A DNA stretch of 64,000 nucleotides from Bradyrhizobium sp. cir1 (GTDB taxonomy: Bacteria; Pseudomonadota; Alphaproteobacteria; Rhizobiales; Xanthobacteraceae). The translations under genes and the position numbers were made by a program. The notes below the pieces were generated by a model, which saw nothing but the letters and a program-made list of their open reading frames with translations, had not been told where the DNA came from and made no database searches. Shown here piece by piece: positions 9,994-18,480 of this stretch (its first letter is position 1; each line of letters opens with the position of its first letter). Location: contig NZ_JACIHE010000007.1 in NCBI RefSeq assembly GCF_014198245.1, positions 1-64,000 on the forward strand, written 5' to 3'.

Positions 9994-11359
9994 TCACGCG
10001 GGCGTCAGCGCGGGCATCGGGATCAGCTTGGCCATCTTACGAAGGTTCTGAATGGTGGCTGCCAGGGTGAACCCATCACGCGCGCTGTTCGGACCCCTTA
10101 GTCTCAAGCGATCGAGCTTGAGAATTCGTTTGAGGTGCGCGAACAACATCTTGATCTTCTTCCGGTGCCGGCGCGAAGTGTGACCCTCCCATGATCTTGC
10201 GATCTCGCGCGCCATGTCGCGAGCGCCCTCGTAGATCGAGCGCGCCACTTTCCGAGCCGGAGTGCTGGGGCAACACCTCTTTTTCAAAGAGCATGCTTGA
10301 CAATCGTGCTTCCTTGCACGCTAGAGGATCGTCGCTTCATCGTTCACTGGCGTCCCTGTGGTGGTGAGGGTTTTGCCATCGGGGCAGCGATAGAGGTCCC
10401 CCGACATGATCATAGGTGAAGTCCTCGCGCGAGAAGGTCCCGTCGGTGCGTGCGGACTTGTCGAAGACGGTCACGTGCGGCTCGATCCCGTGTTCGTAGA
10501 CCAGCCACCCTAGCATCGCGGCCGAGCCTTAGGCGCTGTCGCCGAGACGCCGGCTCGGATAAGGGACGAATCGTTCGAGCGAGCGTTGGATCATGCGCTT
10601 GGCGGCCAACACTTCCGCCTGGCGGATTGCCGTGGTCGCTTCGACATCGACAATGATGGTGTTGACGTCGACCAAGTAGTTCGTCGCATACGCAAAGTAG
10701 GCTTGTCCGCCGTGCGCTCCCGTCCAGCGCGCCGCCGGATCGGAGGGCGACACGAACTTCGGAGTGACCTCTGTCGCAGCACCGAACGCGGCATCGTCAA
10801 GAACGGTAAGGTACTCATCGATTGCTCGACCCGCGGCCTCCGGTAGAAGCCCCTTTTTGCCTTCGATCCCTTCTGCCGATTAGCATCCGCTTTGATCAGG
10901 CTCGCGTCGACCGCGAACCTTCGCCACCGACCAGCCGCGCCCGGATGCAGTGGCGCAAGACAGTCTCGAACACGCGACGGAAGAGATCGCTCCGACGGAA
11001 GCGGCCGTGCCTGTTCTTCGAGAACGTCGAGTGATCGGGGACAGCCGCTCCAGATCCAGCCGGCAAAACCAGCGGTACGCCAGTTTGAGGTGGACTTCAT
11101 CGCAGAGGCGCCGCTCCGATCGTATGCCGAAGCAATAGCCCACCAGGAGCATCCTGATCATCAGCTCGGGATCGATCGAAGGCCGTCCGATGTTGCTGTA
11201 GAACGGCGCCAACTCCCGGCGCTGGTCCTCAAGCTCTACGAATCTACCGATCGACCGGAGTAGGTGGTCGGCCGGGATGTGTCTTTCGAGCGAGAACTCA
11301 TAGAACAACGCAGCCTGTTCGACTTGCCAATGCCCCATCATGACCTTCAGTCCTGCCAA
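9994..11359 (-). pseudogene. decayed IS1182-family transposase
   Basis: The N-terminus (from ATG 11359) is clear: MMGHWQVEQAALFYEFSLER, GRPSIDPELMIRMLLVGYCF, SERRLCDEVHLKLAYRWFCR, all standard for IS1182-family transposases. The frame then shifts at ~11060. Later parts continue in other frames: FAVDASLIKADANRQKG (around 10.9 kb), AYATNYLVDVNTIIVDVEA (around 10.65 kb) and a C-terminal tail ending at 9994. Several frameshifts and stops make it non-functional. It separates the chemoreceptor region from the copper operon and may be linked to how that operon arrived. Confidence 0.8.
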
Positions 11360-11490
11360 TTAGAGAGCATGGCTACTTAATCGTAATGTTTCCATATCTG
11401 GGGCGTTCCCAAATGCCCATCGCCCTCATGGTTCGATCTCCCACAACCTGCCTCAGACGGCGTCCATGCTTCGCCCTTCCCCTGGCACTT

Positions 11491-12024
11491 TTAGTGGTGA
11501 GTGTGATGATGGATTGGCGTATCATCCTCTTCAGCCAAGCCTGCCGGCTCGATCGTGAATTCGATTTCTATGGTGCCCGCCTTTTCGAATTCCAACGTCC
11601 CTTTGACCATCTCTCCTTCCTTTAGTGCGCCGCGAAGTCCTTCAAACAGAATCCGCGCGCCACCGGGTTGAAGACGAACGAAACCACCAGGTTCTATTTG
11701 AAAGCCATGCTTACGGGTGACGAACTTAGCTGGCCGTGCGCCTGCATCGGCTTCCTGCAAGATCCCCTTCTCGCCCGAAAGCGACGCCCCGAGCAACCGA
11801 TCTGGCCCTGTGCCCCTGTTCTGAATTTCGATCACATAAGCCGTCGTCGCGGTATTGGTCGTATCCTTTGCAGCCACCCAGGGATGCTGGATCAGTAGTG
11901 TTCCGACCTCCAACTCATGGCTGAAGGCGGTACTGTTAAAAAAAGCCAGGACGGCAACACCGGCAATCGGCGACAGCAATGCCCTTGCACTCGCCTTCAA
12001 CATCGTGGGTTTCCAAGGCATCAT
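11491..12024 (-). CDS. PCuAC-like periplasmic copper chaperone with His-rich tail
   Basis: 177 aa, start ATG 12024 behind GAGGAGG. A signal peptide (ALLSPIAGVAVLAFFNSTAFS) exports it. The domain has the PCuAC fold signature: PWVAA, YVIEIQNRGTGPDRLLGA, PGGFVRLQPGGARILFEGL and LKEGEMVKGTLEFEKAG. Family members deliver Cu(I) to CuA or CuB sites through an H-M-H-M motif; here the usual HE after the loop is QE, and the usual GG-H-M-M-L segment reads GGARILF, so the canonical ligands are lost. The C-terminus DDTPIHHHTHH could bind copper instead. It is the last gene of the copper monooxygenase operon, so a role in loading that enzyme is likely (inference). Confidence 0.8.
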   Translation of the reverse strand: MMPWKPTMLKASARALLSPIAGVAVLAFFNSTAFSHELEVGTLLIQHPWVAAKDTTNTATTAYVIEIQNRGTGPDRLLGASLSGEKGILQEADAGARPAKFVTRKHGFQIEPGGFVRLQPGGARILFEGLRGALKEGEMVKGTLEFEKAGTIEIEFTIEPAGLAEEDDTPIHHHTHH

Positions 12025-12299
12025 GGCCTCCTCTGTAATCCGCGTTTAGCGCTTACCACTTTATGTTCGCGGGAAAGGTGGTCAGCGAACGTTTCCCGCA
12101 ATTGCCGCTTTTGGAGGCGGGCTCAACTGGCCTGGATCAAGATCATTCCGCTGAATACCGGCAGCGCTAGCCACGATCACTCGGGGGCTGATGCGGGACG
12201 GCGAGATGAGATGCTCTTCTTCTGCGACCGATTCCCCACCCGAGTGCCCCAAAAGAGCTACCGCCTGCTTGTCGACGCAGAATCTGCTCGCTACTATGA
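12025..12299. other. spacer between small ORF and PCuAC gene
   Basis: About 275 bp within the presumed operon. No convincing gene; an internal promoter for the PCuAC gene is possible but no motif is clear. Confidence 0.3.
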
Positions 12300-12470
12300 T
12301 CATGGCTCGTCCCGGCCTGCGATCTTGCTGGCACTAGACCTGTCGCCGCGACAAATGATCGATTGAAACTCGCGGGGGGGACTGCGCTCGGCGAGAGCAT
12401 TGATCGCGAGTGCGATCAGCGGGAGCCAGACAGCAGTGAGGGCAAGCGCGGCCCGGACGCTAATGGTCAT
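12300..12470 (-). CDS. small membrane/secreted peptide, 56 aa
   Basis: The ATG at 12470 lies inside the end of the CopD-cytochrome gene (overlap 11 bp), which suggests translational coupling. The peptide begins [20 protein letters not shown], a good signal peptide or single membrane helix, followed by ~30 polar residues. A run of seven G/C in the gene also leaves a second frame open for ~75 codons, so a frameshift variant is possible. I recognise no family. Its position in the copper operon suggests an accessory role. Confidence 0.45.
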   Translation of the reverse strand: MTISVRAALALTAVWLPLIALAINALAERSPPREFQSIICRGDRSSASKIAGRDEP

Positions 12471-14394
12471 GGACGCCTCTCTTGTTGATCTCCGGTTCAG
12501 CTTGGAGCTGCGTAATTGCGTCGACCAGTTGCGAATGCGATGCTAATCTCTCCGTCTCGTCCGAACGCCAGCGTGCGCGCACGAATCCGAATCTGTCGAT
12601 AAGAAACTCGATTATCGCTGGAGGCAAATCGTTGTCATCGAAGCCGGGGTTCGCCATTGTGCGCCGATAGAGATTCCACGCAGCGGCAATGCGATGGTCT
12701 ATGTCGAACACGATGCAGGGATTTCCTGACTCACTTGGAGATGGGAACTCCTCGGAGGGAGACGGCATCACCGCGACGATCATTCCGCCTGCTTGCTCGA
12801 TGGCGCGCGCGTGTTGCGTCAACTGATCTAGGCGCTGCGTTCGGATGCCATCTCGGAATATCAACACAAGTTTTGAGCGCCCATCGCTCCTATCTTTCAA
12901 CTTCTCTCTCGGGTCAACGCCGCGGCACGTCGGAAAGTCGATCGCGTGAAGCCACGGCTGCCCCGCCGATATTTCGGGACCAAGAACTCTTGCTTCATAG
13001 CCAAGCGATAGAGCCATCACGTACTCGACCACTCGCCACCTGTCTAACTCCGACAGACTTTCGGCAAAGCCCGGCATCGCCGAGGATGGGAAGCCATGGC
13101 TCACCCACCAGTACATGTCTCCCATCGTATGGTTTCTCGTGTGCGGAGCGGTGAGATCGGCGGGCGGCGGCTTCAAATCTTTTGCCAACGGGCCGTCTCC
13201 TCTACCCCTCAGGCCGTGGCAAGCTACGCAATTAGCAGCGAATACGTCCTGCCCCTGGGCAATCGCTTCCGCGTCATATGGCACTGGAACCTTTGAGTAG
13301 GTCGAAGGATACGCGGGGACTGACAACCCGGGCAGTGCGACAGCCCCTGCGACGCCAAGTCCAGCAACAGCCGCGAGCGTCGCCCACCGCCATCTTTCCA
13401 TACGGCCGAGCTCAAATGCGGCAATACTCCCAACTAACAGAGCAATGAAGCCGCCAATGGCCAGAACGTTACTTCCCGGTACGGTCCCCCAAGCGACGAC
13501 TGGATCCAGACGGAACGAAAGCGGCCAGACTATCTCGACGTGCCTCGATGGAATGGCCTGAGACAGGCAGCCCGCAAGTAGCGTGACCAGAAATGCGAAG
13601 GCTAGCTCAATCTTCAAGACCATCGCGAGTGGCTGAGTTGCCCCTTCGGTCTTTAGCAAGGGCAATAGCCTCTGTCTAATAAACGCCGCGCAGATCAGGA
13701 CCGTGCCGATGCAGGCGAACTTTCCCGTCAGGAGCCAGCCATATTCGGTCGCCACCAAACCCGGCCAAGTCCCCACGTTTTCGATCGCTAGAGCTACTCC
13801 GGTTGCGACCAGGAGCAACATGAGCGGCAGAGCGACCGTCGAAAAACCGCTTAGGAGCCTAGATTTACTTTCGGGCCTCTCCGCTGCGTGGCGAGCCATC
13901 GCGACAACGAGGGTTGACAGTCCTCCGAACCAGAGCGCCGCCGCAGCAACATGGATCATATTGATCGCGAGGTCTGCTATAGTGCCGCCAGCCGCCGAGT
14001 GGCTCGAGAACAATCCCACCAGCAGCGATAGTCCGCTGAAACTCGCGGCAAGACCTGGCTTGTGAAGAAGTCGCAAGCTCGCAACTCCGACTAGCACAAA
14101 CCCAAGCGCCGCGACCTGAGCTCTCCCGAACCGCGTGTCCAAAATGATGAAGAGCACGTCGCTGGAGCTGACAGGTAAGACCGGCTTGCCTAGGACGGCG
14201 CCGATCCGAGCCGTTGAATACAAGAGACCGAGGACGAGTCCTACGGACGCAGCGATGGAAGCCATCGTCGTGAAGCGCGACCGAGTGCCGCTTTCAAGAC
14301 CCTCGCGCCACAGTGCCAAACCCCAGCAGAATCCGCCGAAAGCTGCCGTGGAGGCGAAAGCAGTCCCTCGCGCAAGTGAGAGGACCGTTTCCAT
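12460..14394 (-). CDS. CopD-like membrane protein fused to cytochrome c and thioredoxin-like domain
   Basis: About 644 aa. The stop of the preceding gene and this ATG overlap as TGATG, so 14394 is the start rather than the TTG at 14397. Residues ~1-335 form a CopD-type copper import domain with about eight membrane helices and conserved histidines (NMIHVAAAALWFGG). Another helix precedes a periplasmic cytochrome c domain at ~375-470 with CVACH (about residue 390) as haem site and HTMGDMYWWVSHGFP, then MPGF giving the axial Met. The last ~160 residues (SKLVLIFRDGIRTQRLDQL … IDRFGFVRARW) look like a thioredoxin/peroxiredoxin fold lacking an obvious CxxC. Likely role: copper transfer and electron supply for the monooxygenase encoded upstream (inference). 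Confidence 0.85.
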   Translation of the reverse strand: METVLSLARGTAFASTAAFGGFCWGLALWREGLESGTRSRFTTMASIAASVGLVLGLLYSTARIGAVLGKPVLPVSSSDVLFIILDTRFGRAQVAALGFVLVGVASLRLLHKPGLAASFSGLSLLVGLFSSHSAAGGTIADLAINMIHVAAAALWFGGLSTLVVAMARHAAERPESKSRLLSGFSTVALPLMLLLVATGVALAIENVGTWPGLVATEYGWLLTGKFACIGTVLICAAFIRQRLLPLLKTEGATQPLAMVLKIELAFAFLVTLLAGCLSQAIPSRHVEIVWPLSFRLDPVVAWGTVPGSNVLAIGGFIALLVGSIAAFELGRMERWRWATLAAVAGLGVAGAVALPGLSVPAYPSTYSKVPVPYDAEAIAQGQDVFAANCVACHGLRGRGDGPLAKDLKPPPADLTAPHTRNHTMGDMYWWVSHGFPSSAMPGFAESLSELDRWRVVEYVMALSLGYEARVLGPEISAGQPWLHAIDFPTCRGVDPREKLKDRSDGRSKLVLIFRDGIRTQRLDQLTQHARAIEQAGGMIVAVMPSPSEEFPSPSESGNPCIVFDIDHRIAAAWNLYRRTMANPGFDDNDLPPAIIEFLIDRFGFVRARWRSDETERLASHSQLVDAITQLQAEPEINKRGVHDH

Positions 14395-15398
14395 CAAGGT
14401 TCTCGGTAGAGAAATTTAAACTTGCCTTCCGTGCGATGCCCATCAATCGAGACAACGCTCCAACTGACGGTATAGAGCCCGGCAGATAGATGAGGCAGCG
14501 AAACATTCACGATTCGCCCGTTGCCGCTTAGCACGGGCTGCGAAAGCCCTGATACGGATTTATTATCGCGAGAAAGGGCGACATTGATGAGCCGCTGTTC
14601 GAGCGCTTCAGTGAAGTACAGGACCATCGGGTCGATCGGAGCTGAAATTTCGCTGCCATCTTGCGGCGTCGATCGAATGAGATGCGCATGAGCGAGTACC
14701 GCGCTTGGCATTCCGATCAGCACGGCCATCAGGACGAGCACGAACCTTTTCATCGAAGCAACTCGCCTTTGCCTGTGGTTCGCCGAGGATAGCTCCCGCC
14801 CGATCGAGTATCGCCGTCGTGCCCACAGAAACGTTCCCACGGCGCCTGACACTATGACCAGGCACCACGCCAGAAGACGTATCAGACTCCAGCCTCGCCC
14901 CACATCGAATGGAAAGTTTGCCACGCTTTGCCCACGACCTTCGATCGCCACCATGCCGACGTATCTGCCGGCTTTCTCGAAATTGACCTCGATCTTTATC
15001 GTTCCGTTCGGATACTTCCTTGGTGGAATGTAGAGGATGCTGGATGATGTGTCTGTCATTTCCATCCTTTGTACGCCGTCATCTCTAGCCAGTTTCACGC
15101 TTACCGGGATGTCTCGAAGGGACTCGTCGACGAAATCGAGAACAATGATCGTTCGCCCGACCTCCGGTATGTCCTCACAAAATTCGGCTCTCGAGTTCTG
15201 CGGCTGATAGCCAGTAAAATGCATGAAGTAGCTGTCCACTTTCAGCTTGCATTGGTCAGCCTCCATGGACACCGCTCCGTGCGCATGACCTTCGCAGACG
15301 GCGGCAAGAACAACGAAAGCGCCGAGCGCCATCACAAGGACGGCCGGGAACGCCCCTCTTCCGCTCGCGGTCGTCCGCCACTGACCTCGTCGCGACAT
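14394..15398 (-). CDS. membrane-anchored periplasmic domain fused to CopC
   Basis: About 334 aa from ATG 15398, only ~15 bp after pmoB. The first part has a signal sequence (AVLVMALGAFVVLAAVCEG), a periplasmic domain opening with HAHG, two cysteines (DQCKLKV, EFCEDIP) and FTGYQP, then a membrane helix (LLAWCLVIVSGAVGTFLWAR). After a basic linker, a second hydrophobic segment (MKRFVLVLMAVLIGMPSA) leads into a complete CopC domain: AHAHLIRSTPQDGS, LYFTEALE, VSWSVVSIDGHRTEGKF. CopC binds Cu(II) at its N-terminal His and later His/Asp residues, which are present. The two halves would normally be separate proteins. The N-terminal domain is not one I recognise. It could carry copper or redox equivalents to the monooxygenase. 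Confidence 0.8.
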   Translation of the reverse strand: MSRRGQWRTTASGRGAFPAVLVMALGAFVVLAAVCEGHAHGAVSMEADQCKLKVDSYFMHFTGYQPQNSRAEFCEDIPEVGRTIIVLDFVDESLRDIPVSVKLARDDGVQRMEMTDTSSSILYIPPRKYPNGTIKIEVNFEKAGRYVGMVAIEGRGQSVANFPFDVGRGWSLIRLLAWCLVIVSGAVGTFLWARRRYSIGRELSSANHRQRRVASMKRFVLVLMAVLIGMPSAVLAHAHLIRSTPQDGSEISAPIDPMVLYFTEALEQRLINVALSRDNKSVSGLSQPVLSGNGRIVNVSLPHLSAGLYTVSWSVVSIDGHRTEGKFKFLYREP

Positions 15399-15412
15399 TC
15401 GCGCACCCAAGT

Positions 15413-16660
15413 TTACTTGAGTTCCGTGAATACGGGCACGATTGGTCCGCCCATCTCCGCTATGACGCGTTTCCCATTCGGAGTGTAGAGGAGCAACAAC
15501 CCGCCGAACTTGGAGTCGACGTCGGTGAGGAAGCTGACAAGGCGCTCCAATTCCCACACGGCGTCCGTTGCCTCGACGAGCACCTCTCTCGTCTCACCAG
15601 GATTTATCGGCGTATCACTACTGAGCGCAAGCCCTGTGCGTGCGACGAGATCCCTTGGGTAGGTCGGATCTACATTGGCTACTGCCGCTGGGAGCCCCTG
15701 ATTGAGGAAGCGGATGTTTGCGGTCGTAAGCTCGCCGATTGAAAGAGGTTCCGACCCTTTGTTCGTTATCCTGATCCCTAACCTCATCGAACGGCCCGGC
15801 ACCTCATAGGTGGCCGATATGACCTTGACCTCTGCGTCAGCAGGGCTTGCCGGGCGCGGCGCGACCTTATTCAACCCGCTCTGGAGGGGCACATTATATG
15901 GATATTCCTGATTGGCTCGGACATAGCCGCCGAAGACCATGACGAGAACGATCGCCGCCACCATAATCCCGACCCCGGTGTCCCTCAACGAAACCAACAA
16001 ATCCTCCCTGCCCTTCTGCAGAACAATCCATCGAGGCAAAAACAGTGGACGAACCAACCAGAACAACAACCAAGCCGCAGCCACGGCCAGCCAAGCCACA
16101 TGCCATCCGATGGCGTTAGTCAGCCCGAACGTCTGCAAGTCGTCGATCTGCAGTCCAGTCATAGTCTTGATGGGAATCGCGAACGAATGCGCATCACCCG
16201 AGATGTTTATCCACTGCCCCGGTCCCACCAGAGGGCCAGATCCCTTGATCGAGATCGAGGGATGGATGTGGCTGCTGCCCGGTGTACGCCCCTCAAGAAC
16301 CATTCGAAAATCGTAGTCGCGGCCAAGTTCCAGCTTAGCGAAAGACTGCCTCGCTGGCTCACCGTTGAGGTATGTTTCCACCCTGGCAATTGTTGGTCCG
16401 GGCGATACGCTCGATACGAAAACAATATCCGGTGGAGTAACTGCGTCCGGCCAGTCCTCCATCAGCCTGAATTTTCCCGTTAGCTCGAACCGCTCGTTCA
16501 CCTTCACGTCAGTTTTGGAGAAGTGGACATCGTAGAATTGTACCGTCCGGGTCCTTAAGTATGGCTCCTGAGCACGTTCGCCATGAGCGGCTGCGCTAGA
16601 CACTCCGGCAGTGAAGGCAACAACCCAACCGGCAGCGAGTTTTATAAGTTTCGCCAACAT
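15413..16660 (-). CDS. pmoB: copper membrane monooxygenase subunit B (PmoB/AmoB-like)
   Basis: 415 aa, usual length for PmoB. A signal peptide ends SSAAA, leaving His26 as the mature N-terminal residue (HGERAQEPYLRTRT). With His131 and His133 (SSHIHPSIS) this reproduces the three-histidine CuB site of particulate methane monooxygenase with the family spacing. The N-terminal cupredoxin domain is followed by two membrane helices (~183-205 and ~232-250) and a C-terminal cupredoxin domain, as in pMMO and AMO. It lies 25 bp after pmoA, third in a C-A-B operon. The enzyme oxidises methane, ammonia, short alkanes or alkenes in known relatives; the substrate here is not determined by the sequence. 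Confidence 0.93.
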   Translation of the reverse strand: MLAKLIKLAAGWVVAFTAGVSSAAAHGERAQEPYLRTRTVQFYDVHFSKTDVKVNERFELTGKFRLMEDWPDAVTPPDIVFVSSVSPGPTIARVETYLNGEPARQSFAKLELGRDYDFRMVLEGRTPGSSHIHPSISIKGSGPLVGPGQWINISGDAHSFAIPIKTMTGLQIDDLQTFGLTNAIGWHVAWLAVAAAWLLFWLVRPLFLPRWIVLQKGREDLLVSLRDTGVGIMVAAIVLVMVFGGYVRANQEYPYNVPLQSGLNKVAPRPASPADAEVKVISATYEVPGRSMRLGIRITNKGSEPLSIGELTTANIRFLNQGLPAAVANVDPTYPRDLVARTGLALSSDTPINPGETREVLVEATDAVWELERLVSFLTDVDSKFGGLLLLYTPNGKRVIAEMGGPIVPVFTELK

Positions 16661-16685
16661 ACCCGTGTTCCCTGTGCTTATTCGC

Positions 16686-17507
16686 TTAGGACGCTGACCT
16701 GCTTTTCATACCCATGAAGGATTTGACGACATCGCCGTTCTTGAGGAACGTCGTCTGGGACGCAAAACGCCCAAGCTGCCACCAAAGTTGGTGCATGAAT
16801 ATGCAGATGAAGCCCGCGAACGCCGCCGACACCCAACTAACCGAGCTACCGAAAGTCCGGAGCGTACCGCGCTCGATGATACGCAGATACTCAGGCATGT
16901 TCGAACGCGGAAATGTGTAACCGATCATGTCGGCCAACGATGCGACCATTCCTTGGTGCTCGACTGGGAGATAGAACGGAGCCAAAGCGGAATAATTCGA
17001 TGGCCAGAATACGAATCCGAACGCAAAGCCCGCGAAGATGGATGTGAACAGGCTATTGCGAAGGACGATTAAGGCCATATCCATCAACAATGCGCCCGCG
17101 ATCACCTGTGACGGCACGCCTTCCGTGAAGGGGAAGCCTGTCCATATCCACCAATTCGCGTAACGTCCGAGCCACGTGGTGATCAGCAACACTGTTGCGC
17201 CCACCGTCGCGCCGATGGGCAAACGGAAGTTGACCCAGAAGATCGCCTGCAGAGCAGCAGGAAACATGATCATGGAGACGGGCGTGACAAGGGGCCAATA
17301 TTGCCGGTCTTTCCAGTCGACATACATGTCCCAATCACCGACCGTGAGCATCACGTGCAAATGAAATGCTCCCGCAAAGAGGGGCACCACCGCCGCCACG
17401 ACCAAGAAGTCGAATATGCGCGAGTATCTTGCTGCCTTGGGGGTTAGGCCGGAGACAGAAATGACCGTCTCACCCTTGGGGCCAGCTTTCCATTTCGGAA
17501 TCGCCAC
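16686..17507 (-). CDS. pmoA: copper membrane monooxygenase subunit A (PmoA/AmoA-like)
   Basis: 273 aa, slightly longer than typical PmoA (~247) because of an N-terminal extension. The conserved block GDWDMYVDWKDRQYWP, PVSMIMFPAALQ, ANWWIWTGFPFTEGVPSQ, LAPFYLPVEHQGM and PEYLRIIERGTLRTFG match the subunit A pattern throughout, with about six to seven membrane helices. The only in-frame start near the 5' end is GTG at 17507, with no strong ribosome-binding site, so expression may depend on coupling or mRNA structure in the 155-bp gap behind pmoC. The blocks used for pmoA diversity surveys are present but divergent. Inner-membrane trimeric complex with PmoB and PmoC. Confidence 0.93.
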   Translation of the reverse strand: MAIPKWKAGPKGETVISVSGLTPKAARYSRIFDFLVVAAVVPLFAGAFHLHVMLTVGDWDMYVDWKDRQYWPLVTPVSMIMFPAALQAIFWVNFRLPIGATVGATVLLITTWLGRYANWWIWTGFPFTEGVPSQVIAGALLMDMALIVLRNSLFTSIFAGFAFGFVFWPSNYSALAPFYLPVEHQGMVASLADMIGYTFPRSNMPEYLRIIERGTLRTFGSSVSWVSAAFAGFICIFMHQLWWQLGRFASQTTFLKNGDVVKSFMGMKSRSAS

Positions 17508-17560
17508 TGCATCTATGTCGGTAATTTGAGGTGACTCCTCTCCCTAGGGTTTACCTGCTC

Positions 17561-17588
17561 TTCCCGGACTGGGATCGCTGTCCGGGAA
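17561..17588. promoter_or_regulatory. stem-loop between pmoC and pmoA
   Basis: TTCCCGGAC and GTCCGGGAA form a perfect 9-bp stem around a 10-nt loop in the 155-bp pmoC-pmoA spacer. No T-run follows, so it is more likely an mRNA processing or stability element, or a partial attenuator, than a terminator. Known pmo and amo operons carry comparable structures between C and A that raise pmoC transcript levels. Confidence 0.6.
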
Positions 17589-17662
17589 AGGCTGTTGGCT
17601 TGTATTGTTGTCGTACGGCTTCCCGCACCGCGCTTTTCCGGCGTGTAGCCAACGCGGGTTGG

Positions 17663-18439
17663 TCACGCGCTCGCTGCGTCCTGCTCGAATACAATCGGAA
17701 CGAGTTCTCTAAATCGTCCGACGATCTGCATCAGGACACCCGCCAGCGCGAGTGCGCACCATCCGAGAACCACGAAACCCCAATGCAGCGGGTGGGAGAA
17801 GATTTCCTCGGTGAGCCAGTAAGCGTGCCCCCATTCGTTGAAACCGAGATTCGGCAAAATGAGGAAAGGCCCCACTACGGCGAAGACATGCATGAGCGAG
17901 ATCCCCCTGCAGAAGGCCGGAATGCGGGTCATTGCGTAAACAAAGCTGCCTACGCCAAAGAAGAGATAGATTGGAATGGTCGCATAGAACAGAATTATGT
18001 GACTGGGAGTAAACGGCGTGTCTCTGAGGGTCGTCTGATGCCAGACTCCATCTCCATCGGCGTAGAAGCTGCCTGTCCAGAAGATGCAGAAGCTGTACAC
18101 GACGAGCCACATGGTCAGATAAAAGTAACTGCGCAACTCGACCTCGGGCGTGATGGCCTCAATGTTCTTGTCACGCGTCAGGAAGAGATAGGTCCAGCAG
18201 AGCGCGCCCGCGCCATACAAGACCGGCAATTCGATCTTGAAGAGCGTCATCCAGTATTCGCCAAATTCAGGTGAACTCGCATCGAGTCCCATGGAGAAAC
18301 CAAAAGCCTGCTGATACAGCCGCGCGCAGATGTAGAGGATCGTCAGCGCAACGATCGCGAACGCGAACAATCCGTAGTTTATGCTAAATGTCTTGGTGCC
18401 CGTGACATTCGGTGTGCGATCTAACGCAGCGTCAGACAT
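17663..18439 (-). CDS. pmoC: copper membrane monooxygenase subunit C (PmoC/AmoC-like)
   Basis: 258 aa from ATG 18439, which follows a strong GAGGGGGAA ribosome-binding site; the longer upstream frame lacks coding character. Six or so membrane helices. The metal site of PmoC is intact: Asp130, His134 and His147 (YADGDGVWHQ … FTPSHIILFY) with the exact D-x3-H and H-x12-H spacing of the pMMO CuC/CuD ligands Asp156, His160, His173. RDTPFTPSHI and LGFNEWGHAYW are further family signatures. First gene of the operon, hence promoter-proximal as in methanotrophs and nitrifiers. Retention of all ligands argues for a working enzyme. Confidence 0.93.
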   Translation of the reverse strand: MSDAALDRTPNVTGTKTFSINYGLFAFAIVALTILYICARLYQQAFGFSMGLDASSPEFGEYWMTLFKIELPVLYGAGALCWTYLFLTRDKNIEAITPEVELRSYFYLTMWLVVYSFCIFWTGSFYADGDGVWHQTTLRDTPFTPSHIILFYATIPIYLFFGVGSFVYAMTRIPAFCRGISLMHVFAVVGPFLILPNLGFNEWGHAYWLTEEIFSHPLHWGFVVLGWCALALAGVLMQIVGRFRELVPIVFEQDAASA

Positions 18440-18464
18440 TATTCCCCCTCGATTTTGTCCCAGT

Positions 18465-18480
18465 ACCTCAATAATGAGGT
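18465..18480. promoter_or_regulatory. palindrome upstream of pmoC, operator candidate
   Basis: ACCTCA-ATAA-TGAGGT is a perfect 6-bp inverted repeat with a 4-bp spacer, ending 26 bp before the pmoC start. Its size and place fit a dimeric repressor or activator site in the 5' leader. No adjacent regulator gene suggests which protein would bind. Confidence 0.35.
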
